Assembly (NCBI GenBank): GCA_964599375.1
Contig: CAZREW010000009.1
Span: forward strand, 1-64,000
Length of the DNA: 64,000 bases
Reading direction: 5' to 3'
DNA from: JAUWCL01 sp964599375
GTDB lineage: Bacteria; Krumholzibacteriota; Krumholzibacteriia; Krumholzibacteriales; Krumholzibacteriaceae
The notes under the pieces were generated by a model. That model was not told where the DNA came from, ran no database searches, and worked only from the letters and a program-made list of their open reading frames with translations. This document shows positions 24,567-32,283 of this stretch, one piece after another. The position numbers and the translations under genes are program-made. Numbering within the stretch: position 1 is the first letter of the stretch; every line of letters starts with the position of its first letter.

Positions 24567-24917
24567 ATGCAACAGTGCGTGGACATGCTGCTGCAGGGGC
24601 TTGAGGAATTCGACGAGCCGGCAGCTTATTACAAGGGCAACAAAATAGTACAGGCCAACCAGAAGTTCGCCGACCTTTTTGAGCGGGACATAGCGGAATT
24701 CAACGATTTGCCGATCATCGATATCTGCCACAACGAGTCGATCGAGATGGTCAAGGATTTTATAAAGCGGCGCGTGCATCGCGATGTGGACGTGCCGAGA
24801 CATTACGAGGCCGCCTTCAGGACGTCCAGCAGGCCGAAGGTCATGATGACGGTCGACGTCCTCAAGCTTCACAATTCAGAGGGCGCCATCCTGGCGATCC
24901 TCCACGAGAAGGGTTAG
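24567..24917 (+). CDS. small PAS-domain protein
   Basis: A 116-residue single-domain protein that reads as a PAS fold: EPAAYYKGNKIVQANQKFADLF at the start, a helical middle (ESIEMVKDFIKRRV) and beta strands at the end (VMMTVDVLKLHNSEGAILAILHEKG). No kinase or output domain is attached. It could be a stand-alone sensor for the neighbouring CNNM/CorC proteins, an inference from position. A strong terminator follows. Confidence 0.7.
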   Translation: MQQCVDMLLQGLEEFDEPAAYYKGNKIVQANQKFADLFERDIAEFNDLPIIDICHNESIEMVKDFIKRRVHRDVDVPRHYEAAFRTSSRPKVMMTVDVLKLHNSEGAILAILHEKG

Positions 24918-24945
24918 GCGGGACCGGCCGGGATCCTGATAAAAT

Positions 24946-24981
24946 AAAACGGCGGGGGCCCACCAGGACCCCGCCGTTTTT
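24946..24981. terminator. bidirectional rho-independent terminator
   Basis: AAAACGGCGGGG (24946-24957) pairs perfectly with CCCCGCCGTTTT (24969-24980). A-run and T-run on either side let it work both ways, for the PAS gene on the plus strand and hutH on the minus strand. Confidence 0.9.
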
Positions 24982-25016
24982 CCGTCATAACCCCCGTACG
25001 CGGCGGGAGCCGCCGT

Positions 25017-26546
25017 TCATTCCGGTCTCAGGCTGCCTATCTCTTTCTCGACCTCATCGAGGATCTCGCATGACCTGACCAGCTCCTTCATAGCCGTATG
25101 GTCGGGGTACAGAGGACGGTCTATGTCGAGGAAATCGACGTGGCGCCTTATGACTTCCTTGGCCTTCGTGACGCCCTTTCCGAAGGAGTAATCCCTGAAA
25201 TCGAGTGCCTGCGCCGCGGCCATAAGCTCGATGCCGAGGATCCCGCACGCGTTGTCGAATATCTGGAAGTTCTTGATGGCGGTGTTCATCCCCATCGAGA
25301 CGAAATCCTCCTGATCGGCCGCGGCCGGTATCGACTGTATCGAGGCCGGCACCGAGAGGATCCTCTGCTCGACGATCTGCATGTCGGCTGTGTACTGGCT
25401 CAGCATCAGGCCGGAGAACATGCCGGCGCCCTTTGTGAGAAATGCCGGGAGGCCGACGTTAAGCGCGGGATGATTGAGCCTGTTCATCCTCCGCTCCGAC
25501 ATGACGCTGACCATTGTCACGGCAACGCCGACCATGTCCATCGGAAGGCTGACAGGCGAACCCTGGAAGTTGGCGCCCGAGAGGGCCAGGTCCTCGTCAG
25601 GGAAGAAGACCGGATTGTCACCGACGCCGTTCAGCTCGATCTCTACCTGGGAGCGGGCGTATTCGATAGCGTCGTGGGCGGCACCGATCACCTGCGGAGT
25701 CGAGCGCATCGAGTAGGCGTCCTGTACCTTGACTTTCTTGCGCCCCTCGGCGAGATCTCCTCCGGCGACGCATTTGCGGATCGCCGCGGCGGTGCGCTTG
25801 GCGCCTTTGAACCCTCGGATCTCGTGCAGTTGCGGGCTGTACGGCTTCATGTTGGCCATCAGGGCCTCGAGCGACATCGCGGCGGCGATTTCCGCCTGCC
25901 GGAGCCATCTCTCCGTATCGTAGAGCATGATCGCGCTCATAGCGGTCAGCAGATTCGATCCGTTTATCGTAGCGAGGCCGTCGCGCGCCTTCAGGCCAGG
26001 TACGGGGATGCCGGCTTTATCCAGGGCAGCTTTTCCGTCGAGCAGCTCACCCTTGTAGTAAGCCTTGCCCTCGCCAAGCATCAGAAGCGCTATCTGCGAC
26101 ATCGGCGCGAGGTCGCCGCACGCTCCGACCGAACCCTTCTGGCATACGAAGGGTGTGACACCCTTGTTGAGCATCGCCGCGAGCGTCAGGGGGATCTCGG
26201 GGCGGCACCCGGAGTTGCCGTGAGCGAGGACGTTGATCCTTCCGGCCATCGCTCCGCGCACGTACTCGATCGGAGCGGGATCGCCGATTCCCGCCGCGTG
26301 GTTGTATATAAGATATTTCTGGAAGTCCTGGATCTGGTCGTCGTCAAGCACCACCTCGGAGAACTCGCCGATCCCGGTGTTGACGCCGTACATGATCTCG
26401 TGGGCGTCGATCTTTTTCTCGAGCATCGCGCGGCACTTTTTGATCGCCGCGAGAGCATGCTCGGGAATCTCGACCTCTTCACCGTGCCTGGCTATCCGGA
26501 CGAGTTTTTCGATCGTCAGGCCTGACCCATCAAGCGCTATCGCCAC
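25017..26546 (-). CDS. hutH: histidine ammonia-lyase-family enzyme with Ala-Cys-Gly cofactor triad
   Basis: A 509-residue MIO-type aromatic amino acid lyase. HAL landmarks appear near expected numbers: Y53 (YGVNTG), H83 (YNHAAG), the INGSN and QDAYSMRSTPQ segments with Tyr and Arg, and QEDFVSMG with Glu. The self-cyclising triad is Ala-Cys-Gly (142-144) rather than Ala-Ser-Gly; TGC encodes Cys143. The GTG start has CCAGGAGG about 5 nt upstream. No hutU or hutI lies nearby, though ftcD, the last step of one histidine route, is at 40.4-42.0 kb. Histidine is the likely substrate; tyrosine or phenylalanine cannot be excluded. Confidence 0.82.
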   Translation of the reverse strand: MAIALDGSGLTIEKLVRIARHGEEVEIPEHALAAIKKCRAMLEKKIDAHEIMYGVNTGIGEFSEVVLDDDQIQDFQKYLIYNHAAGIGDPAPIEYVRGAMAGRINVLAHGNSGCRPEIPLTLAAMLNKGVTPFVCQKGSVGACGDLAPMSQIALLMLGEGKAYYKGELLDGKAALDKAGIPVPGLKARDGLATINGSNLLTAMSAIMLYDTERWLRQAEIAAAMSLEALMANMKPYSPQLHEIRGFKGAKRTAAAIRKCVAGGDLAEGRKKVKVQDAYSMRSTPQVIGAAHDAIEYARSQVEIELNGVGDNPVFFPDEDLALSGANFQGSPVSLPMDMVGVAVTMVSVMSERRMNRLNHPALNVGLPAFLTKGAGMFSGLMLSQYTADMQIVEQRILSVPASIQSIPAAADQEDFVSMGMNTAIKNFQIFDNACGILGIELMAAAQALDFRDYSFGKGVTKAKEVIRRHVDFLDIDRPLYPDHTAMKELVRSCEILDEVEKEIGSLRPE

Positions 26547-26587
26547 AATGACCTCCTGGTGGAATTGTTTTTAAAATGGTGATGTGT

Positions 26588-26616
26588 CTTATAACATCAT
26601 GAGGGGCCCGGTTCAA
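26588..26616 (-). promoter_or_regulatory. putative promoter of hutH-like gene
   Basis: Read leftwards: TTGAAC (26611-26616), a 17-bp spacer and TATAAG (26588-26593). The predicted start near 26581 leaves a leader of about 35 nt to the GTG at 26546. Confidence 0.55.
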
Positions 26617-26687
26617 GGGTCAATGCGCCCCATAGAGACAAAAATAGTAGGGGCAGCGCTCAAGTTCAAGCATTACCGCCCTGACAT

Positions 26688-27002
26688 TCAGCTTAGATAC
26701 GCGATGGCGATCGAGATGACCAGGACAACGAGTGCGGCGATATTGAGTATGTTCGCTATCCTGACGACCAGTGGAAGGCGCCGCTCGCCTCCCGCGATGG
26801 CCACCGTGATCTTCGGGAACTTGATGAAATTTGCCATCCCGATGGCGAAGAGGCAAACGGCCCAGACCGGGACCCCCGCGATGACGTACATGCCGCGGTT
26901 GAGCTCGACGAAGGCGAGGGCCGTGAATATTATCCCCCAGAAGAGGTTCAGCCCGGATCCGCCGGTGTAGTGCTCCTGTTCCATCTCGTCCCTGTTCTCC
27001 AT
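26688..27002 (-). CDS. small membrane protein, unknown
   Basis: A 104-residue protein with three hydrophobic helices (about 17-33, 36-58 and 80-103) and a short acidic N-terminus (MENRDEMEQEHY). No family recognised. The frame is open far upstream, but the ATG at 27000-27002 overlaps the stop of the preceding membrane gene as TGATG and gives a compact protein. It looks like the last gene of a minus-strand pair of membrane proteins. Confidence 0.6.
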   Translation of the reverse strand: MENRDEMEQEHYTGGSGLNLFWGIIFTALAFVELNRGMYVIAGVPVWAVCLFAIGMANFIKFPKITVAIAGGERRLPLVVRIANILNIAALVVLVISIAIAYLS

Positions 27003-27451
27003 CAGATCTTCGCCTCCCGGTGTGATAGTGAGATCCGGTCGACCCGCCGGGCGGCGATCAGCAACACGCCCGCGGAGAGGGGCGGCAGGCCGAGCGAAGC
27101 CATCACGAAAGCCCTTGTCGATACAGGCAAGTGGCCCGCTATTATCGGATACCCCGCAAGTACCGCCAGGCCGGCGAGCGGCAGGGCGATCCGTCCGATA
27201 CGTACCCATCTCCATGCCGTAAGGGCCAGAAGGAGAAGGATGACCGTCCACGCGAGCGGGATGAGTATCCCGCCGAGCGATGCCCCGCCCCGCGAGTTGA
27301 AATCCGCGGCGGAAGTGGCGACCGCGAAGAATATCCAGAATCCAGCCCAGAAGCCGCTGATGATCCTGGCGAGGAAATCCATCCATCTCGCCGCCGGCTC
27401 CCTTTTGGCCGTGGCATGTCCGGTCACCTCATTGTCCGGTTTTTCGTTCAT
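27002..27451 (-). CDS. membrane protein, unknown (DUF7670-like size)
   Basis: The 149-residue protein has four hydrophobic helices (about 30-48, 58-80, 88-106 and 115-137) after a polar N-terminus (MNEKPDNEVTGHATAKREP). The ATG at 27449-27451 overlaps the nuclease-gene stop by 4 bp, so it is chosen over upstream starts inside the nuclease gene. No family is recognised with confidence, and no catalytic motif is visible. Confidence 0.55.
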   Translation of the reverse strand: MNEKPDNEVTGHATAKREPAARWMDFLARIISGFWAGFWIFFAVATSAADFNSRGGASLGGILIPLAWTVILLLLALTAWRWVRIGRIALPLAGLAVLAGYPIIAGHLPVSTRAFVMASLGLPPLSAGVLLIAARRVDRISLSHREAKI

Positions 27452-28452
27452 GGCAGCCTGCCCGGGTTCTCCTCGTCCTTGCATACGCGATAGAAGTTGC
27501 AGTACCTGCACAGACCGTTGTCGACCTTCGGAAAGAGCCCGGGGGGGCCGGCCTCATTGCGGGCGATGTCACGGCCTGAAAGCACCGAGGAAAGCTTGTC
27601 TATCCCTGCGCGGATGTGCCGGTAGAACTCTTCCAGATCATCTTCGGTTATAATGTACTCGACGGTCGATCCTCCGTCGAGAAGATTCACCTCAAGAAGC
27701 CTGATCCTGTCGAGCCGTTCTCCGAGTACCGATACGGCGTAGTACCCGTATACGCCGAGCTGTACTCTGGCCTTGCCGTCCGCGCCGTCCGTCTTGCCGT
27801 CTTTTCCCCCGCTGAAAGTCTTCCAGTCGACTATGTTGAACGATCCGTCTGTCCCGCGGAACATGAAATCGGTCTTGGCGAAGACCCTGGCTCCCTCGAA
27901 ATCGAAGACCTGGGCGAACTCGGCCAGGTCGATGTTCTCGATCGCCCAGCCGTCAGGGTCGGTCCCGGCTATCGAGGCGAGGAGATCGCTCTCGAGCAGG
28001 CCCTTCATCGCCGCCAGGCACTCGTCCTTTGTCTTCTGAATCTTCCCGGGGGGTATCGGCCGGCCGTACTCGTGATCGAAGAGTGCGAGCCAGTCTATGT
28101 TGAGCCGGCCGCCCTTCTTCTTCGGCTCGGTGAGATATTTCTTCGATCTGGAGAACTCGAGCTGCGTATCGAACCGCTCGATGGTATAGCGGCTCACGTC
28201 CTCGAAGGATGGTATTTTCCCCTTGGCCCTGATGGAGGCGAGCACCTTGGTCGTGATGTAGTGGACGAGCTGACCGCGCCAGAGCGGGAGCGAGGTCAGG
28301 CGCTTGAGCCTGAAAGCCTCCTTCGCGATCATCGGGGCCCGGCTCTCCCAGCCTCCCCAGCTCAGGTAGTAATGGAAATAGTAGCGTCTCCGGCATGAGT
28401 CGAACATCGACTCCCTCGAGACGGACCATCCGAATTCGTTGACAATGGCCAT
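27448..28452 (-). CDS. PD-(D/E)XK nuclease with probable 4Fe-4S cluster (RecB/Cas4/AddB-like)
   Basis: The 334-residue protein shows the RecB-family nuclease set: RGQLVHYITTKV (G-x-x-x-H-like His), VFAKTDFMF with the acidic residue and FNIVDWKTF giving D-x-K. One Cys near the N-terminus (MFDSCRRRYY, about residue 19) plus three at the C-terminus (LCRYCNFYRVCKDE) match the Fe-S staple of Cas4, AddB and Dna2. It is probably a DNA exonuclease in repair. No CRISPR array or cas genes are present, so a stand-alone repair nuclease is likelier than Cas4. Confidence 0.8.
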   Translation of the reverse strand: MAIVNEFGWSVSRESMFDSCRRRYYFHYYLSWGGWESRAPMIAKEAFRLKRLTSLPLWRGQLVHYITTKVLASIRAKGKIPSFEDVSRYTIERFDTQLEFSRSKKYLTEPKKKGGRLNIDWLALFDHEYGRPIPPGKIQKTKDECLAAMKGLLESDLLASIAGTDPDGWAIENIDLAEFAQVFDFEGARVFAKTDFMFRGTDGSFNIVDWKTFSGGKDGKTDGADGKARVQLGVYGYYAVSVLGERLDRIRLLEVNLLDGGSTVEYIITEDDLEEFYRHIRAGIDKLSSVLSGRDIARNEAGPPGLFPKVDNGLCRYCNFYRVCKDEENPGRLP

Positions 28453-28494
28453 CGCGGCAGACCAGGTTCCCGTCTGAGAAATGTTGGCGTCGGG

Positions 28495-28953
28495 CTATTT
28501 GTCGAACACACCCCTGTGGATGCGGTTCTGAAGCCGGAAGCTCTCGAACTCGTAGTCGAATTTCATGCTCTTCTTGCCTCTGAGCGCTACCGCCTTGTTC
28601 GTGTACATATAGAGATGATACTTGCCGCCGGCCTTCTGCTGCGAGAGTTTTTCGAATTCGGCGCGCGAAAAGATCCACACTCTCAGAGTGCTCAGGTCGA
28701 CGCACGCCACGAAGTCAGCCTGGTTGTCGACCGCGACCCACCAGTCGAGGGCCATCTTTCCCTTCCCGCCGGCCTTTTTCGGGCGGAGATTGGTAGTGAC
28801 GAGGATCGTCCAGTTTCTCTTTGGCCTGGTAAGATCGACTATGAGGTCGAACCCGTTCTTGCCGAGCTGGCAGGGGACGGCCTCGCGAAGGAGCAGCGAA
28901 TTGACCAGCAGCTTGCCGCTGACCCCTATCATGCTCTTCGGTACTTCAGTCAT
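28495..28953 (-). CDS. conserved hypothetical protein, possible degenerate nuclease fold
   Basis: A 152-residue protein ending 42 bp before the PD-(D/E)XK gene and starting 4 bp inside the acpS stop. Strand-rich segments FDLIVDLTRPKRNWTILVTTN, WWVAVDNQADFVACVDLSTLRVWIFS and YHLYMYTNKAVA have the rhythm of small restriction-like (PDDEXK) domains, where FDL and Q-V-K would be catalytic. Here the expected Lys strand reads ILVTTN, so an active site is doubtful. Family not recognised with confidence. Confidence 0.5.
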   Translation of the reverse strand: MTEVPKSMIGVSGKLLVNSLLLREAVPCQLGKNGFDLIVDLTRPKRNWTILVTTNLRPKKAGGKGKMALDWWVAVDNQADFVACVDLSTLRVWIFSRAEFEKLSQQKAGGKYHLYMYTNKAVALRGKKSMKFDYEFESFRLQNRIHRGVFDK

Positions 28954-29336
28954 CTCTGACCTCCTTCAAGTATGACGATAGCCTGCGCCATGTCGGCTTC
29001 GTGCGACAGGCTCAGATGTGAGATCGATGTTCCGTGGGATTCGGCGGCTTCGAGCGCCCGCCTCGAGAGAGACAGCCGCGGCCGTCCCGATTCCTCCCTT
29101 GTCACGCTGACCTCCTTCAGCGGGATGCCCCTCCCCCAGCCGGTTCCGAGCGCCTTGAAGAAGGCCTCCCTCGCGGCGAACCTCGCGGCGAAGAACTGGG
29201 CGCTGTCCCTGCGCCCGAGGCCTCCCTCGATCTCGTCTTCGGTGAAGACCTTCTCGAGAAACCTCCGGCCGTATCTTTCGATCAGGCCGGCAATGCGGCT
29301 TACAGATACCGAGTCGATACCAACTCCGATGATCAT
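28950..29336 (-). CDS. acpS: holo-[acyl-carrier-protein] synthase
   Basis: A 128-residue phosphopantetheinyl transferase of the AcpS type: GVGIDSVSVSRI with D8, FTEDEIE, and FAARFAAREAFFKALGTG with E55, the Mg2+/CoA-binding pair, then SISHLSLSHEADMAQA at the end. It moves 4'-phosphopantetheine from CoA to the Ser of apo-ACP, needed for fatty-acid synthesis. It is the first gene of a minus-strand set and lies divergent from the radical SAM gene. Confidence 0.92.
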   Translation of the reverse strand: MIIGVGIDSVSVSRIAGLIERYGRRFLEKVFTEDEIEGGLGRRDSAQFFAARFAAREAFFKALGTGWGRGIPLKEVSVTREESGRPRLSLSRRALEAAESHGTSISHLSLSHEADMAQAIVILEGGQR

Positions 29337-29366
29337 ATTTCCCCCGGCCCGGGACCTTATTGAGGC

Positions 29367-29395
29367 TTGTAAGAATCCATGTTTGTAATTATAAT
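29367..29395 (+). promoter_or_regulatory. putative sigma70-type promoter
   Basis: TTGTAA (29367-29372), a 17-bp spacer and a perfect TATAAT (29390-29395) lie in the AT-rich divergent spacer between acpS and the radical SAM gene. Predicted start near 29402. Confidence 0.6.
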
Positions 29396-29463
29396 GAACT
29401 GTAAAATATCATTTCCTGGATAGATAATAAAGAAATATTTGTAAAAAATCTTTGACAGTTATC

Positions 29464-30342
29464 ATGTCGATCGAATACGACACCCCCGTGTACAGGCCGC
29501 CCAGCGAGGCGCGTTCGCTTATCCTGCAGGCCACCCTCGGCTGTTCGCACAACAGCTGCCGCTTCTGTTACATGTATAAAGATAAAAGGTTCCGTGTCAA
29601 GCGGGAGGAGAGGTTTTTCGAGGAGATCGACATGGCGGCGGCCGAATACCCGGCAGCGGGGCGGATATTCCTCGCCGATGGGGACGCGATGGTCCTGCCC
29701 GCGGAGAGGCTCGAGCGGATACTCGACAGGCTCGCGGCGTCCTTTCCGCGGCTGCAGAGGGTCACTGCCTACGCCAACCCGGCGAATCTTCTGGCGATCA
29801 GCGTGGAGCAGCTCAGGCGGCTCAGGGAGAAGGGGCTCTCGATCCTCTATTATGGCGTCGAGACCGGAGACCCGGAGCTTCTGGACAGGATCGACAAGGG
29901 AGCGACCCCCGATGAGATGGCCGAAGGGTGCTCGCGGGCGTCAGAGGCTGGTATCAAGCTCTCGGTCACGGTGATACTGGGGCTTGCCGGAAGGGAAGGG
30001 AGTCTCAGGCATGCCCGTATGACTGCCGAGCTGCTCAACCGTATCCAGCCGCGGTATCTTTCGGCGCTCACCCTGATGCTAGGCCCCTGGAAAGACCGAT
30101 ACGCCTCATCGATGGGGCCGGGATTCGAGTTCAATTCGGCACTCGACGACATCCGCGAGCTGCGCGAGCTGGTCGCCGGCCTCAAGACCGACAGATGCAT
30201 ATTCAGGAGCAATCACGCCTCGAACTACCTCGCGCTGGCCGGCACTCTGCTCAAGGACAGGGAGGCGTTGCTCGACGAGATAGACCGCGCCATCGACGAT
30301 CCCGAAGGGCGCCTGCGGCCGGAATGGTCGAGGGGGCTGTGA
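29464..30342 (+). CDS. radical SAM protein with CX4CX2C cluster motif
   Basis: A 292-residue radical SAM enzyme. The 4Fe-4S ligands are C27, C32 and C35 in GCSHNSCRFCYMYKDKRF, a CX4CX2C spacing found in a B12-independent subgroup close to the HemN/coproporphyrinogen-like proteins rather than canonical CX3CX2C. The TIM-barrel half continues with LADGDAMVLP and LSILYYGVETGDPELLDRIDKGAT (GGE-like motifs). The substrate is unknown. The ATG at 29464 gives MSIEYDTP; a TTG 12 bases earlier is the alternative. No ribosome site is obvious. Confidence 0.85.
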   Translation: MSIEYDTPVYRPPSEARSLILQATLGCSHNSCRFCYMYKDKRFRVKREERFFEEIDMAAAEYPAAGRIFLADGDAMVLPAERLERILDRLAASFPRLQRVTAYANPANLLAISVEQLRRLREKGLSILYYGVETGDPELLDRIDKGATPDEMAEGCSRASEAGIKLSVTVILGLAGREGSLRHARMTAELLNRIQPRYLSALTLMLGPWKDRYASSMGPGFEFNSALDDIRELRELVAGLKTDRCIFRSNHASNYLALAGTLLKDREALLDEIDRAIDDPEGRLRPEWSRGL

Positions 30343-30357
30343 CAGGCAGGCTCAGCT

Positions 30358-31326
30358 TTACCCTGAGAGTCTTCCGAAGAACTTGCGGAACCATGAGTCC
30401 GATAGGTAGGAGTCGTACTCGAACTTCACGCCGCCCCAGCGCTCCTTGTAGTCGATGAGAGAATGGGCGTCCGGCGGCGAGGAGCCGAGATTGATCGTGC
30501 GGATACCGTTCTCGGCGGCCATCCGTATCGAATCGGAAAGCAGGACGTGGTTGGGCTTCAGGTGCCTGTATTCGTAGTTCCAGACGGTCTGCCAGTTGAA
30601 CATCGAGTCGTTGTAGATAAAATTGATTCTCGAGCCTATCATCTCCCCGTCGGCGTTAAGACAGGTCCAGCTCATCATCTCGGAATCCCCCAGATGTTTC
30701 AGGACGCTGGCGAAGAAATGTTTCGTGTAGAGGTTTCGGATCGAGCCGTGCCTTTTCTCGGTCATCTCGTACAGACGGTAGAAATCGTTGAGCTGGTCCC
30801 TGCTCCTGACTCTGCATATCTCGGTGTCCGCCCGCTGTCCGGATCGGATGTGGCCGTTGATCTTCTTGTCCGGCGGAGTGTGCCCGTTGACCGTGTCGAG
30901 ATGGATTATGTGAGTAAAGACGTCCTTGTGCCGGAGGAACGGCTCGACCAGCTCGGAGAGGTTACGGTCGAAATCGGTGATCGAGATCCTGGAGAATTTA
31001 CCGTTTTTCAGGTACCTGATCAGGTGGACGTAGAACTCGTCCCGTGTATTTCCGTTCACGCCTTCGGCGAGGATGACCTCTCCGTACGTACCGTAAGGCA
31101 TCGAATAGAACGACTTGAAGAAGAGCTGCTTCGTGATCACAGCCGGCATGCCGGCTACCAGCCTGCCGTCCTCGTATCCGCATAGAAACTCGGCGTGCGA
31201 GCCGGGGGAGAGCCCGTCCACGCAGGTGTCTACCCACTCATGCGTGTGAAAGAACGAGGCGTTCCCCGTCAGCGACTCCCATGCGGGAACGTCGAGCGAT
31301 TTCCTGTCAATAACGCGGAATTCCAT
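30358..31326 (-). CDS. FemAB/BioF2-like GNAT acyltransferase
   Basis: A 322-residue protein with the double-GNAT layout of FemAB-type or BioF2-like acetyltransferases: an N-terminal W.SL....SFFHT.EW segment, GRLVAGMPAVI, a middle IRSGQRAD...EICRVRSRDQLNDFYRLYEMTEKRHGS, and a C-terminal MSWTCLNADGEMIGSRINFIYND...NHVLLSDSIRMAAENGIRTINLGSS. Relatives add amino acids to peptidoglycan or modify surface polysaccharide. The ATG at 31326 with GGGG upstream is preferred to the preceding TTG. Substrate unknown. Confidence 0.75.
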   Translation of the reverse strand: MEFRVIDRKSLDVPAWESLTGNASFFHTHEWVDTCVDGLSPGSHAEFLCGYEDGRLVAGMPAVITKQLFFKSFYSMPYGTYGEVILAEGVNGNTRDEFYVHLIRYLKNGKFSRISITDFDRNLSELVEPFLRHKDVFTHIIHLDTVNGHTPPDKKINGHIRSGQRADTEICRVRSRDQLNDFYRLYEMTEKRHGSIRNLYTKHFFASVLKHLGDSEMMSWTCLNADGEMIGSRINFIYNDSMFNWQTVWNYEYRHLKPNHVLLSDSIRMAAENGIRTINLGSSPPDAHSLIDYKERWGGVKFEYDSYLSDSWFRKFFGRLSG

Positions 31327-31329
31327 CAA

Positions 31330-31639
31330 TACCCCGGCGAAATATGAACAGGGCCATGGGAAAGTCGCACCGAATCCGCTGCTTCCGTCATCGGCGGCCC
31401 GGTCCCGGCCGGAATGCTCCCCTGTTACGCCATCTGAATGTAATACATGGGTTTCGATTCGTCAACGTACCAGAGCGTATGAATACACGAAAATATTTCC
31501 GGCGGGCGCACGCCCGGCACCCTGAAATTAATCCCCTTAAAAGGTTGATTTCCACCGGCATCTGTATTACCTTAATCCCGTTTATTTTCGCAATTTGTGG
31601 AGAATGCAGGGATATCCCGGAAGAGATGGCAGGTGAACG
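31330..31639. other. 310-bp spacer before rnfA
   Basis: This spacer divides the minus-strand FemAB-like gene from the rnf operon. I see a weak promoter candidate, TTGATT (31545-31550), 17 bp, TACCTT (31568-31573), and a GC-rich inverted repeat near 31500-31516. No gene is convincing; the short frames here have poor starts. The spacer probably holds both divergent promoters. Confidence 0.4.
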
Positions 31640-32221
31640 ATGCCGAAGCTCGTCATAATCATTATAAGCGCTGTCCTGGTCAACAACTTCGTCCTGATGA
31701 GGTTTCTCGGGATATGTCCGTTCCTCGGGGTCTCGAAGAGGGTCTCCACGGCGGCCGGCATGAGCGGCGCGGTCCTGTTCGTTATGACGATGGCGTCGAT
31801 CGTGACATGGCTGATCTATCATTTCGTCCTGGTCCCGTTTGGCCTTACATACCTGCAGACGGTCAGTTTCATCCTCGTCATCGCGAGCCTCGTACAGCTC
31901 GTCGAGCTGGTGCTTCAGAAACTGAGCCCCGCTCTCTACAAGGCGCTGGGGATCTTCCTTCCTCTGATCACGACAAACTGCGCCGTGCTCGGTGTTTCAG
32001 TGCTGAATATCCAGAAGGAGTTCACGTTGGTCGAAACGACCATATTCGGAGCCGGAGCCGCGATCGGGTTCGGGGTCGCCATGATCCTCTTCTCCGGGCT
32101 CAGGGAGCGGATCGATCTCTGCGACACGCCGATACCGTTCAGGGGAACGGCCATAGGCCTTGTGACGGCTGGTCTGCTCTCGCTGGCGTTCATGGGATTT
32201 ACCGGGCTGGTCAAGCTTTAG
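31640..32221 (+). CDS. rnfA: Rnf complex subunit RnfA
   Basis: A 193-residue inner-membrane protein with six helices and the RnfA/NqrE signatures: ILVNNFVLMRFLGICPFLGVSK at the start, LGIFLPLITTNCAVLGVS mid-protein, each carrying conserved Cys that coordinate the membrane 2Fe-2S cluster with RnfE. The Rnf complex couples electron transfer between ferredoxin and NAD+ to Na+ or H+ translocation. It is the first gene of rnfABCDGE, with GGCAGG before the ATG. Confidence 0.93.
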   Translation: MPKLVIIIISAVLVNNFVLMRFLGICPFLGVSKRVSTAAGMSGAVLFVMTMASIVTWLIYHFVLVPFGLTYLQTVSFILVIASLVQLVELVLQKLSPALYKALGIFLPLITTNCAVLGVSVLNIQKEFTLVETTIFGAGAAIGFGVAMILFSGLRERIDLCDTPIPFRGTAIGLVTAGLLSLAFMGFTGLVKL

Positions 32222-32283
32222 GCCGGCCGCGACAAGGATATATCAGGGCGATAAGGACCGATTCCGCGGAGGATGTTTAAAAG

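Noticed and set aside
25098..26525. 475-codon plus-strand frame opposite the hutH-like gene
   Set aside because: Antisense shadow of a clear enzyme gene.
27448..28452. Cas4 as identity of the PD-(D/E)XK protein
   Set aside because: It is longer than Cas4 and there is no CRISPR array or other cas gene in the window; a general RecB-like repair nuclease fits better.
31344..31658. 104-codon frame in the spacer before rnfA
   Set aside because: No ribosome site, no domain, and it runs into rnfA in another frame.
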